Source: Paragyromitra xinjiangensis (Eukaryota > Ascomycota > Pezizomycetes > Pezizales > Discinaceae). From it: 64,000 nt of DNA. Within the stretch, counting starts at the first letter, position 1, and the number at the start of each line of letters is the position of its first letter. The stretch is taken from assembly GCA_038503065.1 (NCBI GenBank), contig JBCAMK010000001.1, positions 2,666,001-2,730,000 on the forward strand, given 5' to 3'. This document shows positions 33,201 to 45,178 of the stretch, in pieces. A model generated the notes under the pieces. That model was given only the letters and a program-made list of their open reading frames with translations, was not told where the DNA came from and made no database searches. A program made the position numbers and the translations under genes.

Positions 33201-35624
33201 TGAGACCATCTATTACCAGTAAATGGCGGGCTGTTTCACCTCAGCTTTAAGCTTAATCCAACGTCCTAGCGCGGTTATATTGCCAACATGGGTGATGTTA
33301 CTCCTCGTAAAATCATGCCGATCAGGCAAGCGTTATCACGTCATTGTACTACAGTCCAACACGTCCCGATGAGAAATATCCTTGGCACCGGGCGCTATGA
33401 CGTGGACTCATGCACTGATAATCGGATTTAAAGGAACTGAGACAAGATCGTTGCTTGCGCAATTGCAATACCTACAACATGCCATTACACAAACATTGTT
33501 TTCAATATATTCTCCTTTACCTACATCTTGGAAGGATTTAGGGCCTAGAAACTGAGAAGCATAGATTATTAATACAGTAGAGATATTTTTGAAGTATATA
33601 GCATTCTAGAGTAGCTGGAGGCCTAGGATGTTATATAGATTTGATTGGTATTAGAATAACGGTATCGAAGCTGAAAGTGAGCAGGAAATACACTTCCAGG
33701 GGTATTCTCCAGCCTACGAAAATGATATGTGAAATGCACCTCTGTACGACATGTAGTGACTTTCTGCCTCTAGGAAGTGGAGTTGCTGAGATATGAACGA
33801 CAGGGATAAACTAGAACATTTGGCTGCAACTACCTGTCGTATTCAGCTCACCCCCGTAAGTTTCCCAAAGCCGGCAATCCGTGGTAAATCAAGTCTATCC
33901 ACTTTTTGTTGGGGCATGTACGGCTACTGAAAAAAGCAAGCAGCCTCATTTTTTCGGCTAAAAGTGTATGAAACAAGCTGATTCAGGTCGGTGATCGAAA
34001 TCGGACTTACGGGTTCTAAAGCAGATCGACTTGCCTCGGCATGGATCGATCAATTGAGTTCCGAGCCAGGTTTAGAAAAAAAACTTGTTAGTTACGCTAG
34101 CCCCGAGAGATCTTATCTATCGTAGAAGCCATAAAAGTTCATTCTAACCCCATCAGCATAATCAAGGTGCTTTATCTTGCCTTGCCCTAGCTATCAGCGA
34201 GCCTCCTCAGCGAAGCAAATCATTCTTACGAATTTACCAGTCTTTTAATTTGCGGCAGTTGAAGAGCCGCAGAAAGTAGCCTGAAACCTAACCCACACAA
34301 CATTCATACCAGGAGGACGCATGTAGGTGGGTGTGATATCATTTGGAAAAAAGGATGTCGTGATCATCAGCTATTGAGCATTAATAGTTGATAATAACCC
34401 ATAACATACCCCACCGTATAGAAAAGTACTGTTGAGCGTGGAATCGAGGAACTAGCGAACTTTGTACTGGTGGTATCATCAAGATAGGTTAACCACCCGG
34501 GACGAATCGATATCGCCAAGTTTCTTTCCTAAGCCATGCATATGGGCTTCGGTACACTGCCGGGTATCCTAAGGACGATCTGCACCACAATCTACAAATC
34601 TTAAGCCTTCCAATTGAACAAACAACACTATTGCAATAAAAATTGGATATCCTCGTAAAGGTATCAAAAGCATGACATCCTAAGTTGTGAAACAAATCCT
34701 CCATGGCCTAACCTAACACTGAGCGCCTTAGATATTGAGTTATTATGTGGGCTTTCCGACACGCGTCGGGCACGCATCTATGCCGAACAACTGAGGGATG
34801 CAATGCGCTGGAAATAACCAACTCTTGATCCAGATAAAGAAAAATTACATGCTTGTAATGTCATAGACTATCTTACAGGGGTCAGTTCGTACGGGGCTAT
34901 GAGCTAGGCAGCGCTCGAAAGGTGATCCTACGAGTAGCAATTTCCATTTCGGATGACTTGCAGTCTTCAGCTGTAAATTTCCAAACGAGCCTCAGCATCT
35001 ACCATGCATGAGTTTATGAAACATGGCGAAGCTGAGGAGAAGTGTTGAAGAGTTTTGATTCCTACCTACATAATTCATAGAGTCTTTTTTTTCCTTTTTT
35101 CGCTTGCACTAGCTGCAAAAGAGAACTATCTACTGCAATTTTTGTAGCAAGCAACGTAGCTGATCATGAGGCAGTGGAGATACTTGTTCTTCATCTAGTG
35201 CATAAATATAGCGTGAGCAGCTCCCATCTTGAGAAATATCACACTTCGAACTTCGATCATACAATTGAAAATCTTCAAAAATCTCTACTATCTGATATAC
35301 GACGTCGTGACTCTAAATTAATTTGGGAGAGATACACCTTGTTCGAAGGAAAAGAAAACTAAAAAGTTTGAAAATTTAAGTTTTTGGATTTTAGTGTAAG
35401 TTATCCTCCGTTGGCAGTGTACACAGTATGTGTATTCTGGAGCGAATTTACTCGCCAAATATTCCACACAAGTCGGAGTTTCTGATGTTTGAAGTATTTA
35501 CAGTTCTCTGATTCTCGGGAAAAAGGCTCATCGAAGTTATTTACACTAAAATCCATTGTATCTTGTACCTACATCGGACTAGCTAGCCCTCAGCATTATC
35601 ACCTGTTACGCCACACTCAAGATA
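30242..35624. other. Gene-free, AT-rich 5.4 kb
   Basis: No frame longer than about 80 codons and none with a recognisable motif. The sequence is AT-rich with frequent TAG/TAA in all frames, compatible with old mutated repeats. I see no tandem array, tRNA or long inverted repeat in it. Confidence 0.55.
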
Positions 35625-37491
35625 TTGAAATCGCCGTCCTCCGAAAGAAAAATGGTAGTTTCGTTAACCGTCAAACCTACTACTGGACAACAGTCCCAAA
35701 AGGCAAAATATATAATCGCAAACCGGATCCTCGATGTCCTGGAGCGATATCGCCTTAGACAACGCGATGGTACCTCTGATCGCAATGAAGAAGGCCGAAA
35801 ACGATTCCTCCCTATAGTTGTCAAGAGAGTTGAGGCTAAAGAACCAATCCATATGGTTCTTCCAGCATTTCCTTTCAAATCGCCGAACAACGCCTCGAAG
35901 GTACTCGGGACTCTTCCTGATAAAGGAGAAGAAATTGCGCTGGCGCATTTGAATGGGATCTGCGAAAGCATTAAGGATGTATACGAGCCTGGAGCAGAGA
36001 TTACAATTGCTCCAGATGGGATTGTACACAGCGGTAGGTTTAAGACCAACTAGACGAGATCCTGAGAAGCTAACACAAAGTAGATTTGCTTGGTGTGCCA
36101 GATTGTGATGTTTGGAATTATAGACAAAATCTCAGGGAGATCTCAGAAAAATTCGGGCTCACTCATGTTCACTTCACCCGCTTGCGAGAATTAACAGGAA
36201 TCGATCTTCCAGAGCCACTCACGGAAAAGTCATACGTCGAACTGGCCCCTGAGTTTAGAGAAAAAATCACAGAAATCTATACCCCAGTAGGCTTTGACAT
36301 ACGCCATGAGATCATCAATAATGAAGATTCTGCCGCAAAATATCGAGGATACATCAAGTTCCTTACCAAGGACTTGGCTAACACTAAAAAATACGAGACG
36401 AAAGCAAGCAAGAGTGCTATCAAGAAAAGGAACGAGATGGTTGCTCGGAATATGATGTCCCGAGGAAAGGTAAGCCCTTAGTTAGTTGAAATTTATACAA
36501 CTTTATCTAACACCTGCGTAGACATTTGCTGCTGCTGTTCAGGCTAACTACGGAGACCATGTTCGTCTTTCGGTTCATCCGTCTTCTGGAAGTAGCAAGT
36601 TCTCGATCTCCTTATTTCCCCACACTAGTCGCAATATGACTCCTTGGCATTCCACTACTGTCTACCGCCTGGATGGTTCTGTAGCTACAGCCCATCTAGA
36701 TACGCTTGAAACTTCTCCAAATCACGAACTAGTTTATAAGGATGGCGCCTCTTGGTATTATCGGGAAAAATCGGACCTATATAATTGGGGAAATTTGGCT
36801 GTTTGCTTTGAGCCTCTGTACCCAACTGGTCTTATTGTCACCCCTGTAGTGGGGTCTGCTATTCCATCACTCAAGGATGTTGATATGGACAAGATTCGCC
36901 GCCTTGCCGAACATAATTCACCCATCGTTATTCGCGGATTCGCTGGTATAGAAGAGAAAACTGTTATTAGCAAGGCAAGTGAAGTTGGTGAAATTCGAGG
37001 CGAAGAAAACTCCAGCCCCGAATCCCCAAGGTAGGCTTCGCCCCTCCTCTTATTCTAAAGATCTTAGTCAGCTGATTTCTAAATCTTCTAGATTGCAAAT
37101 TTTTACTTCGTCCTCGCAAGATAACACCATTTCATCATTTTCATCTTCCCGCCAACTTTTCGAACACCTCCCGGATCCGCTCAGCGTTCAAGTTCTTTCC
37201 AAATGTACCTTTAGTGCCCGTTCCAACCCCTCGGAGCAGATTCCCTTGATTGTTCCTCATCCTAATTTAGGCACACGTTGCCTTCGATACCAAAAGACAC
37301 GACACAACATCAGCACTTTCAAGGTGGACAATAATGAGCACTCAATCCTCTGCGCTATTGACACACTTATGTATGACCGTCGGGTGTGTTATGATCATAG
37401 TTGGCAGGCAGGTGACGTCATCATCAGCGATCCTGTGTCAACGGTATACACCCATCAAGGCATTGCTGTTCAGTGTGTCAATGTCGACTAA
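35625..37491 (+). CDS. Isocyanide synthase (DIT1/PvcA) fused to degenerate TauD domain
   Basis: Four exons (35625-36033, 36084-36469, 36522-37030, 37092-37491) give 567 residues in frame. The first ~360 residues match the DIT1/PvcA isocyanide synthase family: AFPFKSPNNASKVLGTLPD, PGAEITIAPDGIVHSDLLGV, YVELAPEFREKI, ANYGDHVRLSVHPSSGSSKF and TPWHSTTVYRLDGS. These enzymes turn an amino-acid amine into an isonitrile. The C-terminal part is the start and end of a TauD/TfdA-type Fe(II)/2-oxoglutarate oxygenase (NSPIVIRGFAGIEEKTVIS; RLQIFTSSSQ; PLIVPHPNLGTRCLRY; WQAGDVIISDPVS). The segment between GEI and SPRLQIF, where family members carry the metal-binding HxD, is reduced to about ten residues, and the terminal LHTR is replaced by VYTH. 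So the oxygenase is probably dead while the synthase looks intact. No cluster neighbours are recognised. The start codon could lie in a missed upstream exon. Confidence 0.85.
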
Positions 37492-39504
37492 AGACATTTT
37501 GAGCATTCATATAGGGAAGTAAATTCCCTCGCGTGTATATACATAGCACCTTTCTCCATTTCCTTTGTTTTGTACAACTCTAGTACCACTGGAACCAACC
37601 ACTCTAGAGCTATTGATTAAAGCTCTATCCTCTAGCTCACCAGCCTCCTCTCTTATCAAGCATAAGTATTACTATCTCTGTAGTTTTTCATTTTCTCACA
37701 ATTTTTCATTTCTCGTCGAGTATCGCTCGTTTCAATTCCCTAAATGCACCAAAAGTTGGGCAGTTTCGGTCTCAACAGATACCTAAATAGTAACAGGCGT
37801 AACGAAGTATCATCTTTGCATTTCAAATACCTAGCGTTTGATTTTTCACTTCTATGGTATGGCTTAAGGATGAAACCTACACTACAGAATCACAAATCCA
37901 AATCGCCAACGCAGCCCCATCACTAAAACACGTTCATAATCATCGAGCAGGATTCGTTTAGCAATTCCTATCCACATGTGCACGAGATAACCGCAAGTTT
38001 TGTGAAAAACAGCTATTTTTTATTTAAGACGCCTTGCTCCTGTCTTATCCGGCCTTCCGTAGGGTGATACGTAAGGAATCTGACAATAAAAAACTCACAG
38101 CTATGGTAACTTTTCGTGGTTATTGTACTTTCTAGGACTTTTATCGCTGAAATGATTCGATGAGGCAAACCTGAGACCAAGCTAAACTTGTTTTGGATTA
38201 GATTGGCCCCCACTATCACACTTACAGCTTGCGCTAGAGATATTGTGGAGGTGAAAAATATAGAACTTGGCCAATAGTTTAATTTTGACGCGTCAAAAGG
38301 CAGTTCCTCAGCTTAAATCACTCACTAATAAATCCACTAAGGAACACGTTTCAAGGGAGAATCGACTGGGGCTAGAATCATAGCCATGGAAGCCTCGTAA
38401 TGTTATCCTAGTGCTGGTTAGATAACTGAAGTATTGTCTCTCTTTCTCTTAACCCCACACTTTTCGTCAGTTCTAGTGTTGCCAGTGCAAATAGGTGGAC
38501 CTTTTCTTTGAAAACTCCTCCCTCATTACTCCTGCATAAATTGGGTGACCAATGATAATGGCAACGGCAATGGCGTCGACGGCAGCGATGATAATGAGTA
38601 ACATCAACTCTAATGGTGCTAACAATAATATGATGCCGAAGATGAATATATGACTTTCTAATATGATACGATCACTATAACCAAACTTATTGACTCCCGC
38701 TATATTTTACAGTTTATTAACTCATGGTTAACTTATGGTGGAGGCCGGTAAATGCACAAGCTAGAGATGCGGAGCCTTCTATCGATTCTAAAGTTTTATA
38801 TAGAGCAAGTAAACCGGTAGAAGACTGAAGCACTAGTAATACTCTTTGCGACAATGAACTCTAGGGGGAGTTTCCAATACGGCACCGTTTGGGTGTAACT
38901 TCAGAAACAAAAATTAGAGAAATAAAAACTATGTAACCCATTGCGTTCCAAAGAGTAAGAAATTTACTAGTTGGATTCTCCTGATCAGCTACAAGCCTTT
39001 TATCTTTACTGTATGACGTAGATTTGGTCACATATGTACATATATGTATAATTATATAACTAAGACAGTTAGGCAAAGTTGATATCGGATTTTCGCAGGT
39101 GAAAACTGTTCCGGCGGCTCCCGTCCTAAGATCCTTATTTGCGTAGCTTGTCGGACCCAGCTCCAAAGCCTCTATGTTCGATCTCTCTAAAACAACTGCC
39201 TTATTTATTTTGCCGAGCGAAGTTATGAAAGACTGAGTAATCATGACTAGGTAAAATGCATGTACTTATACAAAGCAACGGCTTCTAATCATCCATACTC
39301 ATACAATAATTTGCATCTTTGAGCAATATATGCATACTCAAGTGACGCAAATTTAGGCAGCCGCGCAGTGCTACCGCAACAATCCATGCATCAAAACTTA
39401 GTACTTTTTAGCTTCTATACACTTATTAGACCGTGATACTCGAGTAACAGCTGATGGGCTGGGCAATGCACAGACAACAGAACGGATGTTGGATCCTTCC
39501 CCAT
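37492..39504. other. No supported gene
   Basis: About 2 kb downstream of the isocyanide synthase. It is AT-rich with a short GATAATGA/GGCAACGGCAATGG trinucleotide-like patch at 38553-38645. Frames up to 127 codons on the minus strand (38861-39244) show no domain. Confidence 0.5.
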
Positions 39505-40350
39505 CTAAGATTTATTTTTTGGTTTTGCCCCCGTATTCTGAGCAACAACCTTCTTAGGTTCAATATCCTTAGCCTCATCCTCCTTCGACTCAGGTCTATC
39601 AGGCTCATACGTCAAAAGCAACCAAGCCCGATTCTCCACAACAGTCCAGCCCATTTGTGCGAACTGTGTAGTATCTCCTACCCTCATTTTATGTGGACGA
39701 GGATCAAGGTTCCTAGCAGGTAACCAATACATTGGACCTTTCACCCGCTGAAGCCTACTGGCTTGTTGGAGGATAAAACTACCTTGAAGGTATTGTAATC
39801 TGTAGCCGAAGACCAGATAGCAAATATCCCAAAGTAGCAAGTTGTTACTAGCAACAGTTAACCTTAACACACCACACGGAACCGGAAGAGGGAATGGCCC
39901 GGAAGAAAAAATATAGACCTGTAAACGAGATGGTACGATAATTCGATCGATGCTTGTATACTGTTCCTCTTGGTCTTGCAGATATTCCCCTTGAGGGCGT
40001 GGCTCAATTTTGAGACTAAGTTGTTCAGGTAAGGTCTGCTTGATAAGATCTGTAACACTTCTGAAACCGGTTAGGCCTCGCACGTTGAGTTCTTCGTCCA
40101 GGGTAGGCTGAAGTATTATTAATCCGCTGCTCAGCCCAGCTGCAGGCCGCGAGTGCGGTAGAGACACCTTGTCGGGAGTGTGTGCTTCATCTGCTATAGC
40201 ATTTGATTCTATGAGGTTTCTTTGGTGCTCATCTGCACACGTAGATGTCAAATGTGTCTTATCTTCAGCCTCTCTAACGAAGCCAGGGCTGACTCTCTGA
40301 GGCTTTGTGTTTGGTTGATTTGGCCGCTCCATGGGAACGGAAAATATCAC
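39505..40350 (-). CDS. Hypothetical protein, 281 aa
   Basis: A single uninterrupted frame from ATG 40350 (a second ATG six codons on, MERPNQPNTK, is an alternative) to a stop at 39505. The first ~110 residues are polar and probably disordered (many Pro/Ser/Glu). Then comes a folded-looking region with VRGLTGFRSVTDLIKQTLPE, IDRIIVPSRLQVYIFSSGPF and the Trp/Tyr-rich WDICYLVFGYRLQYLQGSF, ending in GPMYWLPARNLDPRPHKMRV and AQMGWTVVENRAWLLLTYEP. The tail is charged and Lys-rich. No signal peptide and no clear membrane span. I do not recognise the family. It lies next to, and on the same strand as, the gene at 41136-42476, 786 bp downstream of it. Confidence 0.6.
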   Translation of the reverse strand: MIFSVPMERPNQPNTKPQRVSPGFVREAEDKTHLTSTCADEHQRNLIESNAIADEAHTPDKVSLPHSRPAAGLSSGLIILQPTLDEELNVRGLTGFRSVTDLIKQTLPEQLSLKIEPRPQGEYLQDQEEQYTSIDRIIVPSRLQVYIFSSGPFPLPVPCGVLRLTVASNNLLLWDICYLVFGYRLQYLQGSFILQQASRLQRVKGPMYWLPARNLDPRPHKMRVGDTTQFAQMGWTVVENRAWLLLTYEPDRPESKEDEAKDIEPKKVVAQNTGAKPKNKS

Positions 40351-41135
40351 TAATCAGGGGTGACACAAGAATGAACGAAATCGCGGATGCGGAAGAAAGC
40401 AGTAAGCGGAATAAGGGAGGTTGTGGGGTAGAGAGGTATATGAGGCTCTATAGATCACGGGTTAAAATAGGTGCCCCCTCCCCAACCAATAAGACTTTTA
40501 CTATGAGTTAATACGAGGTTAGTTATCGCCACCAGACCCTTTGCACATTAGGCAAAAGTTAACATCACTCAACTCTACGCCAAGTAGAGACTTAACAGGA
40601 GTTCAAAACGAGTGATAATTAACGTTCGAATTTCAGTTATCTAGGCTCATAAAATAAGATCAGGCACTTATAGTAGAACCCATAAACAACCCCAATCTAT
40701 CGGTGGCAGTAAGGGAACTACACGGAAATTTAACGGTAATGATATCATTTTGTGTGTTATGAAAGGGCAGGATACATACAATATAGGAAACCGGAATTTA
40801 CCCACATCACCAACAGACGGAATTGCGACTGATTCAAAGTTTACCGTATTACCTCTTACGGAAACTCCAGGTGAAGCTTTAATACATGAGAGCTATCCTT
40901 CATTAGGGGTAATACTCTATTACAAATCCTACCATACCGCCTTCAGAGACAAAAGAACACCCCACTATAGGTACACTTTCGCGATTCTTCCCCTCCTGAT
41001 CGAAATCCGTGAGGGCCACTTTCCATATACTCCTATTCCCGAATACATAAAGAAAACAAAAAGATAGAATTTTGGCTTACTTAGTCATATCGGAGACAGG
41101 TTGACTCATAACTTGCAAAATATTTGCCAGTCTTT

Positions 41136-42476
41136 TCACCTGTCAAGTCTAGAAGTAGCTTCTCTCTCGCCCAGATCCGTTGGCCCACCTCTGGAGACAG
41201 ATTCTTGCCCTGATGTCGACTGCGAGCGGGGGATGATGGCATCACCAGTTTCCGATTGCCCTGGTGGCTTTCTATCTCGAGGCTGTCGCGTCCCGGCACT
41301 ATTATTATTATTCGAAGCAACTTTTCCCGCGTTTTGAGAGCCAATGGATTTGGATGATATTTCAGGTATCGAATGTGCTTCACTCCTATCAGTTGGGAGT
41401 TCCAGAGGTAGAGAGATTTTCGTTTACGTACCCTGTACAAACCCCTGTACATAGTTCTGAAAATGGTGAATCTGCTTTTTGCTGGCTTTCCCAGCGAACA
41501 ATTCATCAAAAAGATCTGCCATGGAAGGGTTGGATAACGACTCATTATAAAAGCTCTTAATTGCTTGACCAACCGCAGGAATGCCCTCCTCACAGCTGCG
41601 CTTTACGCAGCCATCAACCACAATGGACAAAATATGTCTCCCGTGGATTGTTTTGTTATTCGGAGTACACTGAAGCTTAGTTTTAAGAGCATTGATATTG
41701 CCAGCAAGCGGGTTTGTGGCGGCTAGGGTGGGGATCGAGTTACACTCGCTACCCAGCGCCTTACTGCTACCAGGTAGCTGTATTCCTTCTGCAATAGCGT
41801 TAGATATGTCATTATTCTGGTGACCATCGTCTATACCTGAAGGAACCATGTTCGTTATTTTATTCTTGCTGCTTGTTGCTTGTTCTTGTTCTAGGGACCA
41901 GTTTTGTGTCATGCTTTGCCTTTGAATCCTAGTCTCATCCATTATAGCATCCGGGCTTTCGTGACTTTCGAAAGAATCATCAGAGTCGATAGAATATGTA
42001 TCTTTTTCATCTAGATCCCTCGCTCCGGCTAGAGAGGGGCTAACTCCTCTGACGTGGGGATTGGCCTCCCTGATTTTCTTCAAAATAGCCCGAAATTGGT
42101 GCATCTGCTCTTCTGTAGCCCTCTGGGCAAGCACGGCGTCCATCAACTCGGCTAGTAAAGGATCCGACAAAGACTCTTCATACATCCGCCGAACAGAATA
42201 GGCAATTTCCATATTCCCAGCCTGAGTAGCACGCTCAATGGCAGCATTCACAGTCAAGACTAAAAGCTGCCGTCCCCTACTGCCCTTGCTGTTTGGTGGT
42301 CCCACAGGTACCATACTATGTCTTTGGCAGTTCTTCGGGTAAAAATTTCCTCTCGTATCGTCCGAATCTCGAGAGGGGGCCCCACTGGCATCCTCGCTTA
42401 GTGGACTTACTTTATGCGTGGAAGAATTGGAGGCTAGCTTAGTCTTCATCATGAGCTTTGCGATTCGCCGCTCCAA
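41136..42476 (-). CDS. Hypothetical protein with duplicated ~65-aa domain
   Basis: From ATG 42476 the main exon runs to 41428. A short 42-bp intron (GTAAAC donor, CTGATAG acceptor) joins a second exon 41385-41136, giving 432 residues in frame. If the intron is not spliced, the protein ends four bases later, at 350 residues. Two copies of one domain are visible. The first is about residues 66-135 (GRQLLVLTVNAAIERATQAG, RRMYEESLSDPLLAELMDAV). The second is near the end of exon 1 (GRHILSIVVDGCVKRSCEEG, KSFYNESLSNPSMADLFDEL). Each ends in a K/E-E-Q-M/I-H-x-F helix. The segment between them is polar and low complexity. The domain looks all-helical; I do not recognise it. No signal peptide or membrane span. 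Confidence 0.6.
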
Positions 42477-45178
42477 GGTAGAGGATACAAATATCCGGGG
42501 GTAGCAGCTGGAACCGAGGCGAGCTTTGGGACGAAGGCGATGAAATAATGACGAGCGACTAACAATGATAGGATGGCGATATTTAGAAGTATCGGTCTAG
42601 AGATGAAAGAGGGGAGGGGGATAAAAGGTGGGGTGGCTGGAGTAAAACTGATTCATAAATCACGTGCGAGAGATTTCATGTGCATTACTATGATAGCTAG
42701 TCCCTAGGAATAACGCTAGGCCCCTCAAAGGAATTGTCGCCACACATGCAATCGCTGTGCAGTTCAATAAAAATTTACCTTTCCCACTGAAACAAAACCT
42801 ACTAGTATTAATGAATTCATCATCATCATCAAACCTACCAGTATTCCACGTCATAATATAACGAGTGATATCTCGTGAGTAAATTTACACCCAACCTCAG
42901 CAGATAATACCTTGAGGACTAGCTAATAAGTTGTGTGAGAAAGTGTATCCTTCATCGATAGAGCTTATTGAGCTCTTTGTGTCACGTCAGCAGAAGGCAG
43001 AGTCGGTAGATGTATGTAGGGGAAATCAATGATCGGCGGATATCGATTCCGCCGTCAAGTCAGTTCGGCTAGCTTAAAGCTAGTACACTCTGCTAGATCA
43101 GAACATTCTAGATCTGATGCCTTTCATCCAAAAATCTCAACTGGAATAAATCCCCGCACCACCAAGGAACGGATTTATAGATACTATTTTATACTAAAGT
43201 TTGGGATTGCGATGCACCTATCATTTCTGAAAATTGACTGGATAATGGTCCACCCTCAAACATAGATACAACAGCAAAGATCCCTTGAGGGGTTCCAGTA
43301 CATCGCCATAGTACAAGACCCCCGGATTCACTATATAGCTACTATAGGGAAGACCTCAGTCACTCTTCTCGAGTCGCTCGCTCTCGTAGCGGCGCTTGGG
43401 CCATCTTACGCATGATAGAATAGTGCCACGAATGGCTTGTATAGTTGATGGCTTGGGGTAGCGCGTACGACCCTGGGAATCAAGAAAAAGAGTATTGCGT
43501 CGGATCCGGGTTTCCTTTTTCTGCGAGAAGAGCTGACGGATGTCATAGCAGCCCCAACCGCAATAATTCAAATCTACTTCTCGGGTTGAATCACAATAAG
43601 GGTATCTTACCACTCTTCTTGCCATAACATGTCGACAGGGGAGACTTGGTCCAAGTGGAGTAGGGGCCTCCGGATCTGGAATCGTACAGTATTTCTCAGA
43701 AAAAGGGCTTTACGTTACATGTTGGCACGCATCAGCCGTCGGCGGAGAGGACTTTGAAAGTTTTGGCAGAGTCTCGATTTCGGTTGCGGATAGAGTTTGA
43801 GATTTCATGGAGGTCATATCTTTGTTCAGCCCTTGTGTATGTGACAAGTTTCTGGGGTGTGGTAGGCTCTGTTTAATCGAGCGACTTTAATGGAGGTGAT
43901 CTACTTTATATAGTGCTGTAGGACTTGAGTCAAGAGAGTATTTTCAAGTTTTCAAAATGACACCTGACCACGATGTCCAAGCTACGGCGGCCTGCAGCAG
44001 TCGAACCACCATAATTAAGAAAATCAGACCTCGAAAACACCCCCCAAGATTTTTCCCTCTCAAAACCACTAGTAGAGCCGGGGCAAGCCTGAGGCCCATC
44101 CATGTAGTCCCTCTTAATATTTTGGTGACCCTAAGAAGCCATTTTATGCCCCAAGTAATTGGGTAATGGTGGGTAGTTGGAGAAATAACCCTAACCCTAC
44201 TCACATAGCGAAAATCTGCTGTGCACCCAACACACTAAGCAGCCTGCAGTTAATCGACTTAGGTGCTGTGTGTATACACACTGGATGCCTTCCCGTAAAA
44301 ATCTGAACTACTTCAGAGTAGGAAAGTGGGCTGAGACACCCCAGACAACCGATCTGACAACTTCATGATGTAGAATCATGGCAAGGCGTGCTCACCCCTC
44401 TTCCAGATATCTGAAGCCCTTCAGATCCCTAGAGGGGAAACTATATGTCGTGGCAACCATAAACCACACCAAAAGAGAGGTAGCTGAGCCTAGCTCTACG
44501 GTTGCAATTTCACAAATAACGAGAAAGGCTAGGTTTTTTCACAGAGCCATTATGGCTTTGCATACTAGAAGGCATTTGCTAATTTTCACGATGTCCCTGT
44601 GAAAAAGCATTTATTAGTAATCACTAAACTAGGTCCTGTTGGTAGTGATAGATCTGAAGTTCAGGTTTAAATTCTGGTTTTCGCCTGTCTGAACTACTCT
44701 AGACTTTACTCTGGGTTTTTACGGGAAGGCATCCACTACCGTGTTCTTTGGTATCGCAAGAATTTGGCGTTGCGAGAGTGGCGTTTTCTTAGACAGTTAC
44801 TTATACCTGAATGATACAAAGTGATGCGATGAAATTAGGAGTCAGAGGCTAGTGCCACACCCCCGCAGGCCTCAGAATTACATCGGTATATCTCAAAACC
44901 TCAGGCGTAATTCTCAGAGCCTGAGGCTAATAATCAGGCCCACCTTCTTAGATAGAGTCACTCACAAGCCACTCTCGCGATGCCAAATTCTCGCGATGCC
45001 AAAGAACACGGTACATATTCGGCGTGAACTATAATATTCAGCTCAAAAGCACCCCTGTCCGTGACGTCCCATCCACAACCCACTCTTTACGTGGGGTTCG
45101 CTTGCTAATTTGTGCTATTAGCTGCCAGGCATACAAAACACCTCAAGTCAGCCCCGTTCTCGCGAGAAATCTCCTCTA
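42477..45178. other. No supported gene; nested inverted repeats
   Basis: No recognisable coding sequence. A minus-strand 89-codon frame at 43356-43625 has three Cys but nothing diagnostic. The stretch 44283-45012 is occupied by nested inverted repeats, listed separately. Confidence 0.5.
44283..45012. repeat. Two overlapping inverted repeats (MITE-like)
   Basis: GGATGCCTTCCCGTAAAAA (44283-44301) is the perfect complement of 44716-44734. Starting four bases later, a 45-bp arm (44738-44782, ACCGTGTTCTTTGG...) is complementary to 44968-45012 with four mismatches, all transitions. The shared junction suggests one element inserted into, or derived from, another. Confidence 0.8.

Noticed and set aside
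40750..41067. 105-codon plus-strand frame between two minus-strand genes
   Set aside because: No recognisable motif or signal, and low sequence complexity is absent but so is any support; likely a chance open frame.
43356..43625. 89-codon Cys-containing minus-strand frame
   Set aside because: No signal peptide and no family pattern; could be real but nothing supports it.
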